A stretch of DNA of 64,000 nucleotides from UBA4582 sp047629195 (GCA_047629195.1 JBLHWY010000001.1:92959-156958); one strand, 5' to 3'; positions 1-9,257 are shown, counted from the stretch's first letter. Notes: generated by a model from the sequence alone, not told the origin. Program-made: numbers and translations.

Positions 1-2051
1 CCAGTTGTGACATTACCGTACCAGAGTATGTTGTCAGTCATGGCCCAGTCGAGATTTACACGCCAAGTGACTTTGGTGTCCTTGCGTTGTAAACGACGGA
101 AGACTGAAAGGCTGCTGGGAACACCACCAAGATTCAAATGGGTGGTACCAGTTGGCTGTAATGTTACTGGATCAAGTGCGCCTCGGGCGATATTTAACGC
201 AGCCAAAGGACTAGCAGAGCTACCGAAAGGATTAGCAAAGCCAGCGTCATTTTCCCTGTAACGCCACAGATTCTCTTCGGCTTCTACCTTGTCAGAGGCA
301 TATCGTAAACCTGCTGTCAGTGTGAAGTCCTCATTGATATCCCAGACAGCCTGTGTGTAAGCAGCAAATGACTCACGTACAGTTTGAGTGGCGTAGAGAA
401 GATCAGAAGCAATCTGGTCCGGACCATGTAAAACATCAAGCCCGATGCCGCCTGGATCACCCGTCCAGGCACCAATTTTGGCAACCTGTTGGAAATAAGG
501 AGCATTATCTCCACCCGCAGCCTCGCGCGCAGTATAGAGACCAGTCTGCTCTGCCTGGAAAACACCGGCTAGGCCGTCTATTGCTGCATAAACAGCCATA
601 GAAATCGGGTGAGAATCAGTGAACTGACTCGCCTGTGCATCACTGTAAAAATCTCCGCGCTGGTCGATTGTCGCGTCGTAGAAGAAGATACCTGAGGTGA
701 AACTAATGGAATCAGTGACGTCAACAAATGCCTGAAACTCATGTGATTGGTATTCAGCTTCGTGGTTGACATAAAACTGTCGGTCACTCGCTGTGTTGTA
801 AGATGAGTCATCATCTGTCACACGTTCGTAAAGCAGATCGTTTAGACCATAGATATACTTCAGTACGATGCTGTCACTCACTTCCCATTCGGCTTCAAAC
901 TGTGTGCCGTCCTGGTCGAAGAGCTCGTAGCTGTTACCGTTTGTTACAGCACAAATGTCGCTACCGCTAATATCGTCAAGATCGGTAAACAGGCACTCGT
1001 TGGCTGCTGCCGAACTACCAGATGCATGATTAATCAATGAGCCCGCGCTGCTTATGGCTGTTCCGCCTAGAGCTCTTACAGGATCTACCCCGGGACGAGT
1101 TTTCTGAGCGTCTAGCGTGCCTCCGTTAACAGGATCGTTGAAGGTGTAAATTGGCTGAGAGCTTACGTAGAAGGCTTCTGACAGCGGATCGGTTACAGTA
1201 CGATCAATTGCTCGATAACCAAAGCCGGCTGAAGAAAGATCTCGTGATTCACCATTGGGAGACTCACCACGGAAAACGATCAAACCACCACCATCGGCAC
1301 CACCGAAGGTTCGGTCGACAGAAGCTTTGTTGCTACGTACATTCAATTTGATGGCGTCATTGACTCTCCACTCCAATTGAAGTGCAACGTTGATCTCATC
1401 ACCAGAGTCAAGGTCTGCACCTGTGCCTCTTTCTTCAAAGTAGCCATCGTGCTTTCTACTTGAAACGGTTGCGCGTCCAGTTAGGACGTCAGGAATTAGC
1501 GTGCCAGAAACCATGCCGAATGCGTCAGTGGTGCCATAAGTACCAAGGGTCGCTTTTACAGCGCCTTCAAACTCATCTGTTGGTTTCTTGTATAGAAAGT
1601 TGATTGCACCACCGATAGCATTCCGGCCGTACAAGGTACCCTGTGGACCACGTAGTACTTCAACCCGCTGAACATCCCATAGGGAGCCAATGGTTGCTGT
1701 ATACAAGTCTTCAGAGTAGACGTTGTTCATGTAGGTTGCGACGCCTGGGTCACCGCCCAAAGCTCGAAAGTTTCTACCAACACCGCGCACTGATGCGTCA
1801 TAAGGCAAAATAATGGTTGCTGGCACCAAATTCTGCAGGTCTGACTGATTACGAATACCAAAATCATCGATTGTATCAGCCGTAAAAGCGGTAATTGAGA
1901 TTGAAGTATCTTGTACTGAAGACTCTTGTCTTTCAGCAGTGACGATAACTTCCTCGATTTGCCTTTTGGATGATGCAGCGAAGGAGTAGGTAGGCAGAAG
2001 AAGGGCTGCAGCGACAAATGCCGTTTGCAAGCCGGAGTAGCGACTAGCCAT
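1..2051 (-). CDS. TonB-dependent outer-membrane receptor, partial (3' end outside window)
   Basis: Reading down from an ATG at 2051 the frame stays open to the window edge, giving about 683 residues without a stop. Residues 1-25 form a signal peptide (basic start, hydrophobic core, end near YSFA). A plug-domain start follows, with the TonB-box-like stretch IEEVIVTAERQ and the plug motif VEVLRGPQGTLYGRNAIGG near residue 120. The rest is beta-barrel-like sequence rich in aromatic and Asn/Asp residues. A Shine-Dalgarno-like GGGGAA lies 6-7 bases before the ATG. The family imports large substrates with TonB energy. The opening resembles receptors of marine heterotrophs often tied to carbon rather than iron uptake, but the substrate cannot be told. 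No Fur box is seen upstream. Confidence 0.93.
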   Translation of the reverse strand, partial: MASRYSGLQTAFVAAALLLPTYSFAASSKRQIEEVIVTAERQESSVQDTSISITAFTADTIDDFGIRNQSDLQNLVPATIILPYDASVRGVGRNFRALGGDPGVATYMNNVYSEDLYTATIGSLWDVQRVEVLRGPQGTLYGRNAIGGAINFLYKKPTDEFEGAVKATLGTYGTTDAFGMVSGTLIPDVLTGRATVSSRKHDGYFEERGTGADLDSGDEINVALQLEWRVNDAIKLNVRSNKASVDRTFGGADGGGLIVFRGESPNGESRDLSSAGFGYRAIDRTVTDPLSEAFYVSSQPIYTFNDPVNGGTLDAQKTRPGVDPVRALGGTAISSAGSLINHASGSSAAANECLFTDLDDISGSDICAVTNGNSYELFDQDGTQFEAEWEVSDSIVLKYIYGLNDLLYERVTDDDSSYNTASDRQFYVNHEAEYQSHEFQAFVDVTDSISFTSGIFFYDATIDQRGDFYSDAQASQFTDSHPISMAVYAAIDGLAGVFQAEQTGLYTAREAAGGDNAPYFQQVAKIGAWTGDPGGIGLDVLHGPDQIASDLLYATQTVRESFAAYTQAVWDINEDFTLTAGLRYASDKVEAEENLWRYRENDAGFANPFGSSASPLAALNIARGALDPVTLQPTGTTHLNLGGVPSSLSVFRRLQRKDTKVTWRVNLDWAMTDNILWYGNVTT

Positions 2052-2252
2052 AGAGATTCCCCGTAAATTTACATATATTTTTTGTTTTATCCCACTATCC
2101 ACAGAGGATATGTAGGTCACGTTACAATAGTGCCTTCGTACTCTAATGTAAATATTCAATCTACGAAATGCAGCTTACTGGCTCATTTTTCTTCGAGTTT
2201 CCCTAATTTGGTGCAAAATTTGGTTCATGAGTCCTTTATTTTGCCGAAAAGC

Positions 2253-2266
2253 TCGATAATTATCGA
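2253..2266. promoter_or_regulatory. Perfect 14-bp palindrome, candidate operator
   Basis: TCGATAATTATCGA is identical on both strands and sits mid-way in the divergent intergenic region between the TonB receptor and the antiporter. Such symmetry suits a dimeric repressor or activator. No matching regulator gene is adjacent, so the bound protein is unknown. Confidence 0.35.
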
Positions 2267-2464
2267 ATGAATTGCCTTATTGGTGGATCGTCAACTGGTT
2301 TGATCAACGCCATTGAAACCGCGAGTAATGTCGTCCGAATGAGTCTGATCAGCGTAAATCTGGAGGTTCCAATTTACTAAAGGGGGGCGTTCTGTTTTGC
2401 TACCAACGGCTTACTACGCATACAATCGACCGATTCCGGCATCGAACCACGAGTTTGAGAGCAA

Positions 2465-2483
2465 ACGTCAGCTTTCGTGACGT
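2465..2483 (+). promoter_or_regulatory. Inverted repeat just upstream of the antiporter
   Basis: ACGTCA and TGACGT (6 bp each) flank a 7-base loop and are followed by CATTTTT. It lies about 15-30 bases before the antiporter start. It could be an operator, a weak attenuator-like hairpin, or chance. Confidence 0.25.
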
Positions 2484-2514
2484 CATTTTTGATTAATTGT
2501 TGAGTTTCCTTCAT

Positions 2515-4365
2515 ATGTTGATTCTTGAACCCTTGGCAGCTTTTGCGCTTATCAGTCTACTTGTTATTGTTGCGCAGATCTCTGCATGGCAGTTGCGTTT
2601 ACCCGCGATTTTGTTTCTTCTCATCGCGGGTTTGCTGGTAGGCCCTGTTGCGGGGATTTTGTCTCCAGATGACCTGTTTGGAGATCTGTTGTTTCCGTTG
2701 GTTTCTCTTGCTGTCGCTGTGATCTTGTTCGAAGGAAGTATGACGCTCAAATTCAGCGAACTTCAGGGCATCGGCTCCTCTGTTCGTAACCTGGTGACCA
2801 TTGGCGCGCTCGTGACCTGGGTCATCACCAGTATCACCGTCCATTATTTTATTGGCTTTGACCTGAAACTTGCGTTTCTTTTCGGGGCCGTGGTCGTTGT
2901 GACTGGACCCACAGTGATCGTCCCGATGTTACGGACTGTGAGACCCAATTTGAAAGTGGCCAACGTGCTTAGATGGGAAGGCATTATTATTGATCCATTG
3001 GGCGCGCTGCTTGCTGTGCTGATGTTTTCTTTTTATATATCAACCACTGGCAGTTCAGCGCTTAGTAGCATGGCGACAATCTTTGCCGTAATGCTTTTGG
3101 TAGGCTTAGTTTTGGGGCTAGGAGCAGGGTTTGGTCTTGGGCAATTACTTAAGCGGGATTGGATTCCGGAACATTTACATTCAGTTGTCACGCTGTTACT
3201 GGTATTTCTCGTTTTTGTTGCGGCAGATAGCATTCAACATGAGTCGGGCTTGTTGGCAGTGACAATTTTTGGTGTAGCGATGGCGAACCAAAAAGATGTT
3301 GAGATTGAAGATATCCTAGGCTTCAAAGAAACATTGAGTATTTTGCTAATTAGTGGATTGTTCGTCCTGCTTGCCGCGAGGGTTGATTTCGACACGCTGA
3401 CTTCGGTGGGATACGGCGCGTTGGTCCTTCTATTTATTATCATGTTTGTGGCTAGGCCTGCGGCAGTAATGCTCTCCACGTTAGGGAGTAGTCTTACCAT
3501 GCAAGAGAGATTGTTGATCTCCTGGATTGGTCCGCGTGGGATCGTATGCGCCGCAGTTGCTGCTCTCTTTGCGCTCCGACTGGAAGAGCTTGGAATCCCC
3601 GAGGCGAAACTTTTTGTACCTTTGGCGTTCCTGATTATCATAGGCACAGTTGTTGTTCAGAGCATCACAGCTAAGCCTGTTGCCAACTTGCTTGGTGTCC
3701 GTGATCCGGCGCCATCAGGCGTGCTCTTTATTGGGGCAGGTATTGTGCCCCAGACACTGGCTGCTGTTTTAGAGGAAGCTGATCTGTCCGTTACGTTGGT
3801 GGACAGCAATTATGACAATGTTCGAACTGCAAGAATGAAAGGGTTTACAACTTATTACGGCAACCCTGCGTCTGAACACGCTGACACGCATCTTGAATTA
3901 GCTGGTTTAGGTAAGCTAATGGCGATGTCTGGACGTTCAGATTTTGATGTGTTGATGGGGGTCAATTTCAAGTCCGTATTTGGTGCTAAGAGCATTTACG
4001 AACTTCCCACGAACGCTGAGGGAGTGACGGACAAACATCTTATATCTCATCGTTTTCGAGGACAACGCTTGTTTCAGGACGACGTAACTTACAATAAAAT
4101 TGCCGGTTGGATAGCTAAGGGTGCCGAGATCAAATCAACTCTCCTGACAGATGAGTTTGGATTGGCTGAGTACGAACAAAGATATCAAGCTAGTGATGAA
4201 GACAGTAATCATGCGGTTTATGTGCCTTTGTTTGCCGTCGACCCGAATGGTAAATTAAGCGTGTTTACGACGGAAAGTAATTTTCAGCCAGTTGATGGTT
4301 GGCGCATGATTAGCCTAATTCATCCTACCCAGAAAGTTGAGGATGTTTCGAAAAGTGAAGTCTAA
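2515..4365 (+). CDS. CPA-type cation:proton antiporter with C-terminal TrkA-N (RCK) domain
   Basis: An inner-membrane exchanger of Na+ or K+ for H+. The first ~400 residues are a dozen hydrophobic helices typical of NhaP/CPA1 proteins, with the conserved stretches GPTVIVPML and ESGLLAVTIFGVAMAN. Near residue 400 the sequence changes to a Rossmann fold (GVLFIGAGIVPQTLAAVL, then VTLVDSN), a TrkA-N nucleotide-binding domain expected to gate the carrier. The frame can open at a TTG at 2497, but the ATG at 2515 gives the natural N-terminus MLILEPLAAFALISLL. Neither has a good Shine-Dalgarno sequence. A strong terminator follows at 4451-4475, so it is probably a single-gene unit. Which cation it moves is not known. 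Confidence 0.9.
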   Translation: MLILEPLAAFALISLLVIVAQISAWQLRLPAILFLLIAGLLVGPVAGILSPDDLFGDLLFPLVSLAVAVILFEGSMTLKFSELQGIGSSVRNLVTIGALVTWVITSITVHYFIGFDLKLAFLFGAVVVVTGPTVIVPMLRTVRPNLKVANVLRWEGIIIDPLGALLAVLMFSFYISTTGSSALSSMATIFAVMLLVGLVLGLGAGFGLGQLLKRDWIPEHLHSVVTLLLVFLVFVAADSIQHESGLLAVTIFGVAMANQKDVEIEDILGFKETLSILLISGLFVLLAARVDFDTLTSVGYGALVLLFIIMFVARPAAVMLSTLGSSLTMQERLLISWIGPRGIVCAAVAALFALRLEELGIPEAKLFVPLAFLIIIGTVVVQSITAKPVANLLGVRDPAPSGVLFIGAGIVPQTLAAVLEEADLSVTLVDSNYDNVRTARMKGFTTYYGNPASEHADTHLELAGLGKLMAMSGRSDFDVLMGVNFKSVFGAKSIYELPTNAEGVTDKHLISHRFRGQRLFQDDVTYNKIAGWIAKGAEIKSTLLTDEFGLAEYEQRYQASDEDSNHAVYVPLFAVDPNGKLSVFTTESNFQPVDGWRMISLIHPTQKVEDVSKSEV

Positions 4366-4450
4366 AAGTGACTTTTAGCAGAGAGAAGGCATCAGCCGCT
4401 GTCGTTAGTCTCAGATCGAAATCAAACGGTAACCTTTGAGTTAAATTCAA

Positions 4451-4475
4451 GCTCTCCAAGAGGAGAGCGTTTTTC
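4451..4475 (+). terminator. Rho-independent terminator
   Basis: GCTCTCC-AAGA-GGAGAGC gives a perfect 7-bp stem with a 4-base loop followed by GTTTTTC. It lies 86 bases after the antiporter stop and 42 bases before the next gene start. Confidence 0.85.
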
Positions 4476-4516
4476 TAGTGTGAGCCTTCAGTGAGGCAGA
4501 GAGTTATGTTTAGTTC

Positions 4517-5650
4517 ATGAGTGAGAGTGTCAGTACAAAAGACGAAGCCAGTAAGGAAGCTGATCGTAGCGCCACCGAAGGGAATGTTCGGCGTTCCGTC
4601 TGGTTGAACTTCTACCTGATGGCGATTCTAATGCACGTGCCTGTGTTTGTTTATCCTATTTTGAGGCTTGCACATTGGCTTGATTTAAATGCACTAATGA
4701 CTTTGCTGATTCTAGTGCCCCTTACTGGAAGCCAAATATTGAGTAGAGCCTTCTTGCGTGATCGGAATCAGGTCTGGGCGATACTGTTACGTCGAGCCTC
4801 TGATCTTTGGTTGGGGATGAGCGCGTTGGTGTTATGTTCTCTTATGTTTTTTGAAATCCTGGTTTTTGCTGACCTTGTTAGCGGCAGGAATGCGGCTATT
4901 AGTGTCATTTCAATTTCTTCGCTGGTTGCATTGCTAGGAACATTGAATGCCCTTACACCGTCAGTTGTCGTCGTAAAATTTAAGGCGCCGGAATTGAAGA
5001 GCCCGGTGCGGTTTGTGCAAATTTCTGACGTTCATATCGGTTCTAGAAGTCGAAGGTTTCTAGAGAAAGTGATTTTCAAGGTGAATTCTTTGAACCCTGA
5101 TTTCCTTTGTATCACGGGTGATTTCATTGATGCAGCTGGTATTGAAGAAGAAACGCTGGTCTCTCTGAAAAGTGTTGCGGGGCCCGTTTACTACTGCACG
5201 GGCAATCACGAGAAATATGAAGACTTTGAAGATATTATGATCAGACTCGACAACTTAGGTGTTGTTGTATTAAGAGATGCTTGTTTGCACCATCGAGAAG
5301 ATCTTCAGGTGATCGGTATCGATGATATGGAAGATGCTATGCAGGTTCAGCGTCAGTTGGGTCGATTGGAGATTGATCCTAAGGCATTCAACTTAGTATT
5401 GTTTCACCGTCCCCGAGGTCTCGAAGCCGCAGCTTCGGCAGGCGTAAACCTGATCATAAGCGGGCACACGCATAACGGCCAAATATATCCCTTTAACTTC
5501 CTAGTAAGCAGGGTGTTCGATAGAATCAAAGGTATGTATCAGATCGGCAATGCCCGGCAGTATGTGAATGAAGGCACGGGTACATGGGGACCGATAATGC
5601 GAGTTGGGACCCGTAGTGAAATTACCCTGTTTGAACTTACACCAGAATGA
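4517..5650 (+). CDS. Membrane-anchored calcineurin-like metallophosphoesterase
   Basis: A 377-residue protein with four hydrophobic segments in residues ~30-160 and a metallophosphoesterase domain after that. The metal-site motifs appear in order: ISDVHIG (~175), GDFIDA (~205), GNHEKYED (~235), and the late SGHTHNGQIYP (~320). This layout, membrane helices followed by the catalytic domain, is that of the YaeI/YkuE-like family, whose characterised members act on phospholipid headgroups or UDP-sugars, so a lipid-related substrate is plausible but unproven. A terminator precedes the gene, so it has its own promoter. The next gene follows after 114 bases. Confidence 0.88.
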   Translation: MSESVSTKDEASKEADRSATEGNVRRSVWLNFYLMAILMHVPVFVYPILRLAHWLDLNALMTLLILVPLTGSQILSRAFLRDRNQVWAILLRRASDLWLGMSALVLCSLMFFEILVFADLVSGRNAAISVISISSLVALLGTLNALTPSVVVVKFKAPELKSPVRFVQISDVHIGSRSRRFLEKVIFKVNSLNPDFLCITGDFIDAAGIEEETLVSLKSVAGPVYYCTGNHEKYEDFEDIMIRLDNLGVVVLRDACLHHREDLQVIGIDDMEDAMQVQRQLGRLEIDPKAFNLVLFHRPRGLEAAASAGVNLIISGHTHNGQIYPFNFLVSRVFDRIKGMYQIGNARQYVNEGTGTWGPIMRVGTRSEITLFELTPE

Positions 5651-5713
5651 ATCCATACAAGAATGAATGTACGCATTGAACTATTTATAAAACCATCCAT
5701 AAACCTATGAACT

Positions 5714-5732
5714 GGTACTTCGAAAAAGTACC
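5714..5732 (+). promoter_or_regulatory. Stem-loop in the leader of the acyl-CoA dehydrogenase
   Basis: GGTACTT-CGAAA-AAGTACC is a perfect 7-bp inverted repeat with a 5-base loop, ending 32 bases before the acyl-CoA dehydrogenase start. No T-tract follows, so it is more likely an operator or mRNA leader hairpin than a terminator. Confidence 0.35.
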
Positions 5733-5764
5733 GCAATCCAAATTCAGAACACAAGGAATGATAA

Positions 5765-6958
5765 ATGTCATCAGCAACTGGTTCTCTAGAAAGTTTTCGA
5801 ACTGAAGTTTCAACTTGGCTTGTAGAAAATTGTCCTGCAAGCATGCGCACCCCTTTGCCGGCAAGTGAGCACCCGGGTGGTGGAAAACGCGCGCAATATA
5901 AGAACCCCGACACTAAGGTTTGGATGGATCGAATGGCTGCGAAAGGCTATACCGCGCCGACTTGGCCGACTGAATATGGTGGAGCTGGCCTTAATGCTGA
6001 CCAAAACACGGTGTTGCGCCAGGAGCTAGGGAATATTAATGCTCGCCCAGCTTTGGCTGGCATGGGGCTTTCGATGATTGGGCCTGCGTTGTTAGAGTAC
6101 GGTAGTGAAGAGCAGAAAGCTGAACATCTACCTAAAATTGCCTCCGGCGAAATTTGGTGGTGTCAAGGTTACAGTGAACCCAATGCGGGATCAGACCTTG
6201 CTAGCCTGCAGACTAAAGCTATTGTTGATGGCGATGATTATATTATCAATGGCCAGAAAGTTTGGACTTCAGGCGCTAATAATGCGGATTGGATTTTTTG
6301 TCTAGTGCGTACAGATTTTGACGCGCCTAAGCATAACGGTATAACTTTTATACTGTTTGATATGACGACTCCGGGCGTTACAGTGAAACCTATTAAGCTT
6401 ATTAGCGGACTGTCTCCTTTCTGCGAAACGTTCTTTGAAGATGTACGTGCGCCAAGAAAGAATGTGATAGGTACGGTTAACGATGGCTGGACTGTTGCGA
6501 AACGATTACTTCAGTACGAGCGCACCATGATCGGCGGTGGTGGTGGCGGGCAAAAGACTAAGTCTCTGCCGGAGATAGCAACTGAGTACGTTGGTTTGCA
6601 AGATGGCAAGCTAACAGATAGTAATCTTCGTTCGGAAATTGCCAAGCATACAATGAATTCGCGGGCGTTTGGCTTGACAACTCGGAGGAGTGTTGAAGAA
6701 TCGAAATCAACTAAAGCGCCGAGTTTTGTCTCTTCCATGTTTAAGTATTATGGCACTGAACAAAATATTGAACGTTATGAATTGATGATCAAGGCCATGG
6801 GTTCGCAGATGTTGGGTTGGGAAGGAGATCAGTTCAAAGATAGTGAGCTAACAGATACGAGAGCCTGGTTAAGATCAAAGGCTAATTCTATTGAAGGCGG
6901 AACATCAGAAGTGCAACTTAATATTGTAGCTAAGCGAGTGTTAGGTTTACCAGACTAG
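5765..6958 (+). CDS. Acyl-CoA dehydrogenase family protein
   Basis: Flavoprotein that introduces a 2,3 double bond into an acyl-CoA. The 397 residues fit the family length. Visible are the FAD/substrate loop QGYSEPNAGSDLASL (~residue 140), the beta-domain stretch INGQKVWTSGA, and the C-terminal IEGGTSEVQLNIVAKRVLG. A Gly-rich insert (GGGGGGQ, ~residue 260) is seen in FadE-type dehydrogenases that act on bulky or steroid/terpenoid-like chains. AGGA lies 9 bases before the ATG. The stop overlaps the stop of the convergent PilZ gene by four bases. The substrate is unknown; no thiolase or hydratase is directly beside it. Confidence 0.9.
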   Translation: MSSATGSLESFRTEVSTWLVENCPASMRTPLPASEHPGGGKRAQYKNPDTKVWMDRMAAKGYTAPTWPTEYGGAGLNADQNTVLRQELGNINARPALAGMGLSMIGPALLEYGSEEQKAEHLPKIASGEIWWCQGYSEPNAGSDLASLQTKAIVDGDDYIINGQKVWTSGANNADWIFCLVRTDFDAPKHNGITFILFDMTTPGVTVKPIKLISGLSPFCETFFEDVRAPRKNVIGTVNDGWTVAKRLLQYERTMIGGGGGGQKTKSLPEIATEYVGLQDGKLTDSNLRSEIAKHTMNSRAFGLTTRRSVEESKSTKAPSFVSSMFKYYGTEQNIERYELMIKAMGSQMLGWEGDQFKDSELTDTRAWLRSKANSIEGGTSEVQLNIVAKRVLGLPD

Positions 6959-7344
6959 TCGTATCCTTCTGGCCGGGTTATTGGTTGTGCGAGTAGCGCA
7001 GCCATTAACTCTTTCCAGCGCTGTATGTCCGTATCATCCGATTCAAATAGAAGAAATCCGAGCCTGTGACCTGTAGAGTCTGGATCGGGCCGTTTCCACA
7101 TAATTTCCCCAACGAGAAAAATCGGCTCCTGATTTTTCATGTCGATGCATAGTCGGAGGATGCTACCCGCACTTATTTCATCATCAACAACAACCTGAAT
7201 TCCATTCGCTGACAAGTCCAGTGAATTGCAGATAATAACATTGCCGGGAGCGGTTCCTGTTGAAGCAAGTGCCTCAATGAACACTGTTTCTTCAACTTCT
7301 ATTCTTGTTTCGACTCGATGTTCATTCGCCGGTAAGGTCGTCAT
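6955..7344 (-). CDS. PilZ-domain protein
   Basis: A 129-residue single-domain protein. Both halves of the c-di-GMP-binding signature are present: RVETR (RxxxR, ~residue 8) and DLSANGIQV (DxSxxG, ~residue 45), so ligand binding is likely. It is the second gene of a pair: its ATG lies 23 bases inside the upstream DUF1631 gene, in another frame, which implies translational coupling. In known systems stand-alone PilZ proteins link c-di-GMP to motility or secretion; the partner here suggests the two proteins work together. Confidence 0.9.
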   Translation of the reverse strand: MTTLPANEHRVETRIEVEETVFIEALASTGTAPGNVIICNSLDLSANGIQVVVDDEISAGSILRLCIDMKNQEPIFLVGEIMWKRPDPDSTGHRLGFLLFESDDTDIQRWKELMAALLAQPITRPEGYD

Positions 7345-9166
7345 AACTTTTGTTCCTGTCTTGACGTAATTTTGTAACGACTTGTGCCAAGGTGTCTTCG
7401 AACTCGACGTTCTCTACCTGAATGTTTCCTTGCCCCGCCAAAATGATTTCGGCGAGCTCCGTGGTTGAATACTCACCGAGTTTTATGCCTGCTCTACTTA
7501 CGAATATCATTTTGTCAGCATTAGTAAGACGGACTGCCAACTTGCATTCTTCACTTTTTCCATCGGGTCCGTGCAGCGTTATCCAATTACCCACGTGAAG
7601 GGCTTGAATTTGTTTGATTATCCCGGCGACTGTTTCTGCATTTTCCTCTTTGCCAAATGCTGATTTTGCCTCGGCTAGGGAATCCGCATTTGCTCCTCTT
7701 ATTCTTAGTAATTTAGCTTGTTCTGTAACTTTTGCAAGATCTTGAGCTTCGCTCGCTGCTTTTTGGCTAGCAGTTCTTCTTGCTGCGTCTTGGCGATCAA
7801 ACTTGGCTTTTCTTTCTGCATACAGTCTTTGTTGGCGTTCGTGCTCTGCGATTAAACCTCGGTAGTGGGCGCTAAAAGTGCTCGAGAAGATCCGATCTTT
7901 ATTCAGCGCTTTCAAAGCGCCGGATGACAAATAGTAGGCAAATTCTGAGAAGCTTTTCTCCATGACCTTCATGCCGTTTCGGTTGGTAAAAACGAGCTGT
8001 TTCAGATCATCAGACTTCAGAACTAGCTTGATTCGCGTGCTATTGTTTTCTTCCTCGAAACTGAACCATTGTCCGGCCTGATAGCCATCCACTTTTTTCA
8101 ATAATAATCTGCTGACTTGTGAGCCGTACGCAACGTCATGGTTTAAGGTAATAGGAGAGAAACCCTCGAGCGCAAGATTCTCACCAGTGGCCAATAGAAA
8201 AAGTTCCTGCTCGAAGCTGTCCAGAGCATTTTCAGCGCTATCTGAGTCATGCTTCAGGGAAACGAGAAGTCCCCGGATTTCGTTAGGTAAACTTTCGATG
8301 ATGCGAAATAACTTTTGTTTTTCATCGGCAATTACTTCAGAGGCTTGAGACAAGGGTTGGTAAACCCATACAATTTTTTCTGTGATTTTTGTTGCCTGTT
8401 GCCATTGCGCGCTGTTTATGCCGTGGCTGAGGTGGAGTAATTGTACTGAATCGAACCAAGGGTTCTGTAGAAAGTTGGTAATCGAAAGTGTCAGGCTCTG
8501 ATCCTGAGTTGCGTTGTTGATCATGACAGCAGCTTCGTGCCGAGACCGCCTGGATCGAAGTACGCCTGCTTCGGAATTGGCGAGACGAGATTCTAATTTT
8601 TCTATTCGTTGATTTTCTTTCTCAAGAAATGTTTTAACTTCGCTAATGATTGAGGAAAGATTGGCCTCAGATTCTATTGCTGCGTTACAGGCATCTTTGA
8701 ATTGTTCGTATGCTTTGTCACCAGCGCGGCCGAGTCCCGGAACCCAGCCAATTAATGCTGATGCTAGATCATCCAGTAGATGCAACACCGAAACCGTGTT
8801 GCTCAGAGGCAGACCGGGGTATTGCAATATTTGATTTGATAACAAGGGAATCAACTGGTGCGCCAGTACAGTTACCTCTGGTTCCAATTTGGCAAGTCTG
8901 AGTGCGAGGGTGGCGCAATCATCAATACAAGATAGAAGCGCAAATTCGGTTGAAGGCAGAGTATGTTCTCTGGCATGTTCGGCAATAACTGGAAGAATAC
9001 GCGCAGAGCCAACTACATTCTCCGATGCGCGTTCGGCCAATTTAACCGTAAGGCTATTCAAAATGTCACGTATCTGCGATTTGGGCAATAAGGGTAGCGT
9101 ACTTTCGGGCGCCGGATATCTGTTTTCCAGGGCGCGAATAATGACTTCAGTTGACGGGACCAGCAT
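7322..9166 (-). CDS. DUF1631 family protein
   Basis: A 614-residue cytoplasmic protein without signal or membrane segments. Residues ~165-205 look like a coiled coil (FLEKENQRIEKLESRL). Residues ~430-500 are a charged Ala/Arg/Glu-rich helix. Two related modules can be recognised by eye: ~355-415 (GQWFSFEEEN...LVFTNRNGMKVMEKSFSEFAYYL) and ~525-580 (GNWITLHGPDG...MIFVSRAGIKLGEYSTTELAEIIL). Each has the W-x(n)-L/IVF-x-N/SRxGxK pattern, so the protein carries a diverged internal duplication. DUF1631 proteins are common in gammaproteobacteria and their role is not established. The gene overlaps a PilZ gene by 23 bases, pointing to a c-di-GMP-related function. Confidence 0.85.
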   Translation of the reverse strand: MLVPSTEVIIRALENRYPAPESTLPLLPKSQIRDILNSLTVKLAERASENVVGSARILPVIAEHAREHTLPSTEFALLSCIDDCATLALRLAKLEPEVTVLAHQLIPLLSNQILQYPGLPLSNTVSVLHLLDDLASALIGWVPGLGRAGDKAYEQFKDACNAAIESEANLSSIISEVKTFLEKENQRIEKLESRLANSEAGVLRSRRSRHEAAVMINNATQDQSLTLSITNFLQNPWFDSVQLLHLSHGINSAQWQQATKITEKIVWVYQPLSQASEVIADEKQKLFRIIESLPNEIRGLLVSLKHDSDSAENALDSFEQELFLLATGENLALEGFSPITLNHDVAYGSQVSRLLLKKVDGYQAGQWFSFEEENNSTRIKLVLKSDDLKQLVFTNRNGMKVMEKSFSEFAYYLSSGALKALNKDRIFSSTFSAHYRGLIAEHERQQRLYAERKAKFDRQDAARRTASQKAASEAQDLAKVTEQAKLLRIRGANADSLAEAKSAFGKEENAETVAGIIKQIQALHVGNWITLHGPDGKSEECKLAVRLTNADKMIFVSRAGIKLGEYSTTELAEIILAGQGNIQVENVEFEDTLAQVVTKLRQDRNKSYDDLTGE

Positions 9167-9167
9167 A

Positions 9168-9251
9168 GGAGTCGTTGGAAAACAAGTTGAGAATGATGTT
9201 ACCAGCCAAAGTTAGCGAGCAGAAGCTGGAATTTCTATTCTCAACGACTCC
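9168..9251. repeat. Inverted repeat between the DUF1631 and isomerase genes
   Basis: GGAGTCGTTG at 9168-9177 and CAACGACTCC at 9242-9251 are perfect 10-bp inverted arms, 64 bases apart, filling the space between two minus-strand genes. The right arm is preceded by ATTCT and the left is followed a few bases on by GAGAAT, so pairing could extend. No T-tract is seen. It may be a terminator-like stem upstream of the DUF1631 gene or an operator pair. Confidence 0.4.
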
Positions 9252-9257
9252 TTAAGA

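Larger units (their letters stand above)
2052..2514. other. Intergenic region between divergent receptor and antiporter
   Basis: About 460 bases without a credible gene. It holds the receptor's promoter side and that of the antiporter. Three symmetric sequences stand out: GTAAATTTAC at 2063-2072, TCGATAATTATCGA at 2253-2266, and ACGTCA/TGACGT at 2465-2483. Short frames on both strands have no family resemblance. Confidence 0.6.

Noticed and set aside
317..1351. Several short frames on both strands inside the first 2 kb
   Set aside because: They are shadows of the long open frame of the TonB receptor on the minus strand, which shows family motifs throughout.
3234..3647. A 137-codon frame on the minus strand inside the antiporter gene
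   Set aside because: Antisense shadow; Ser/Arg-rich composition without family likeness and the sense gene is unambiguous.
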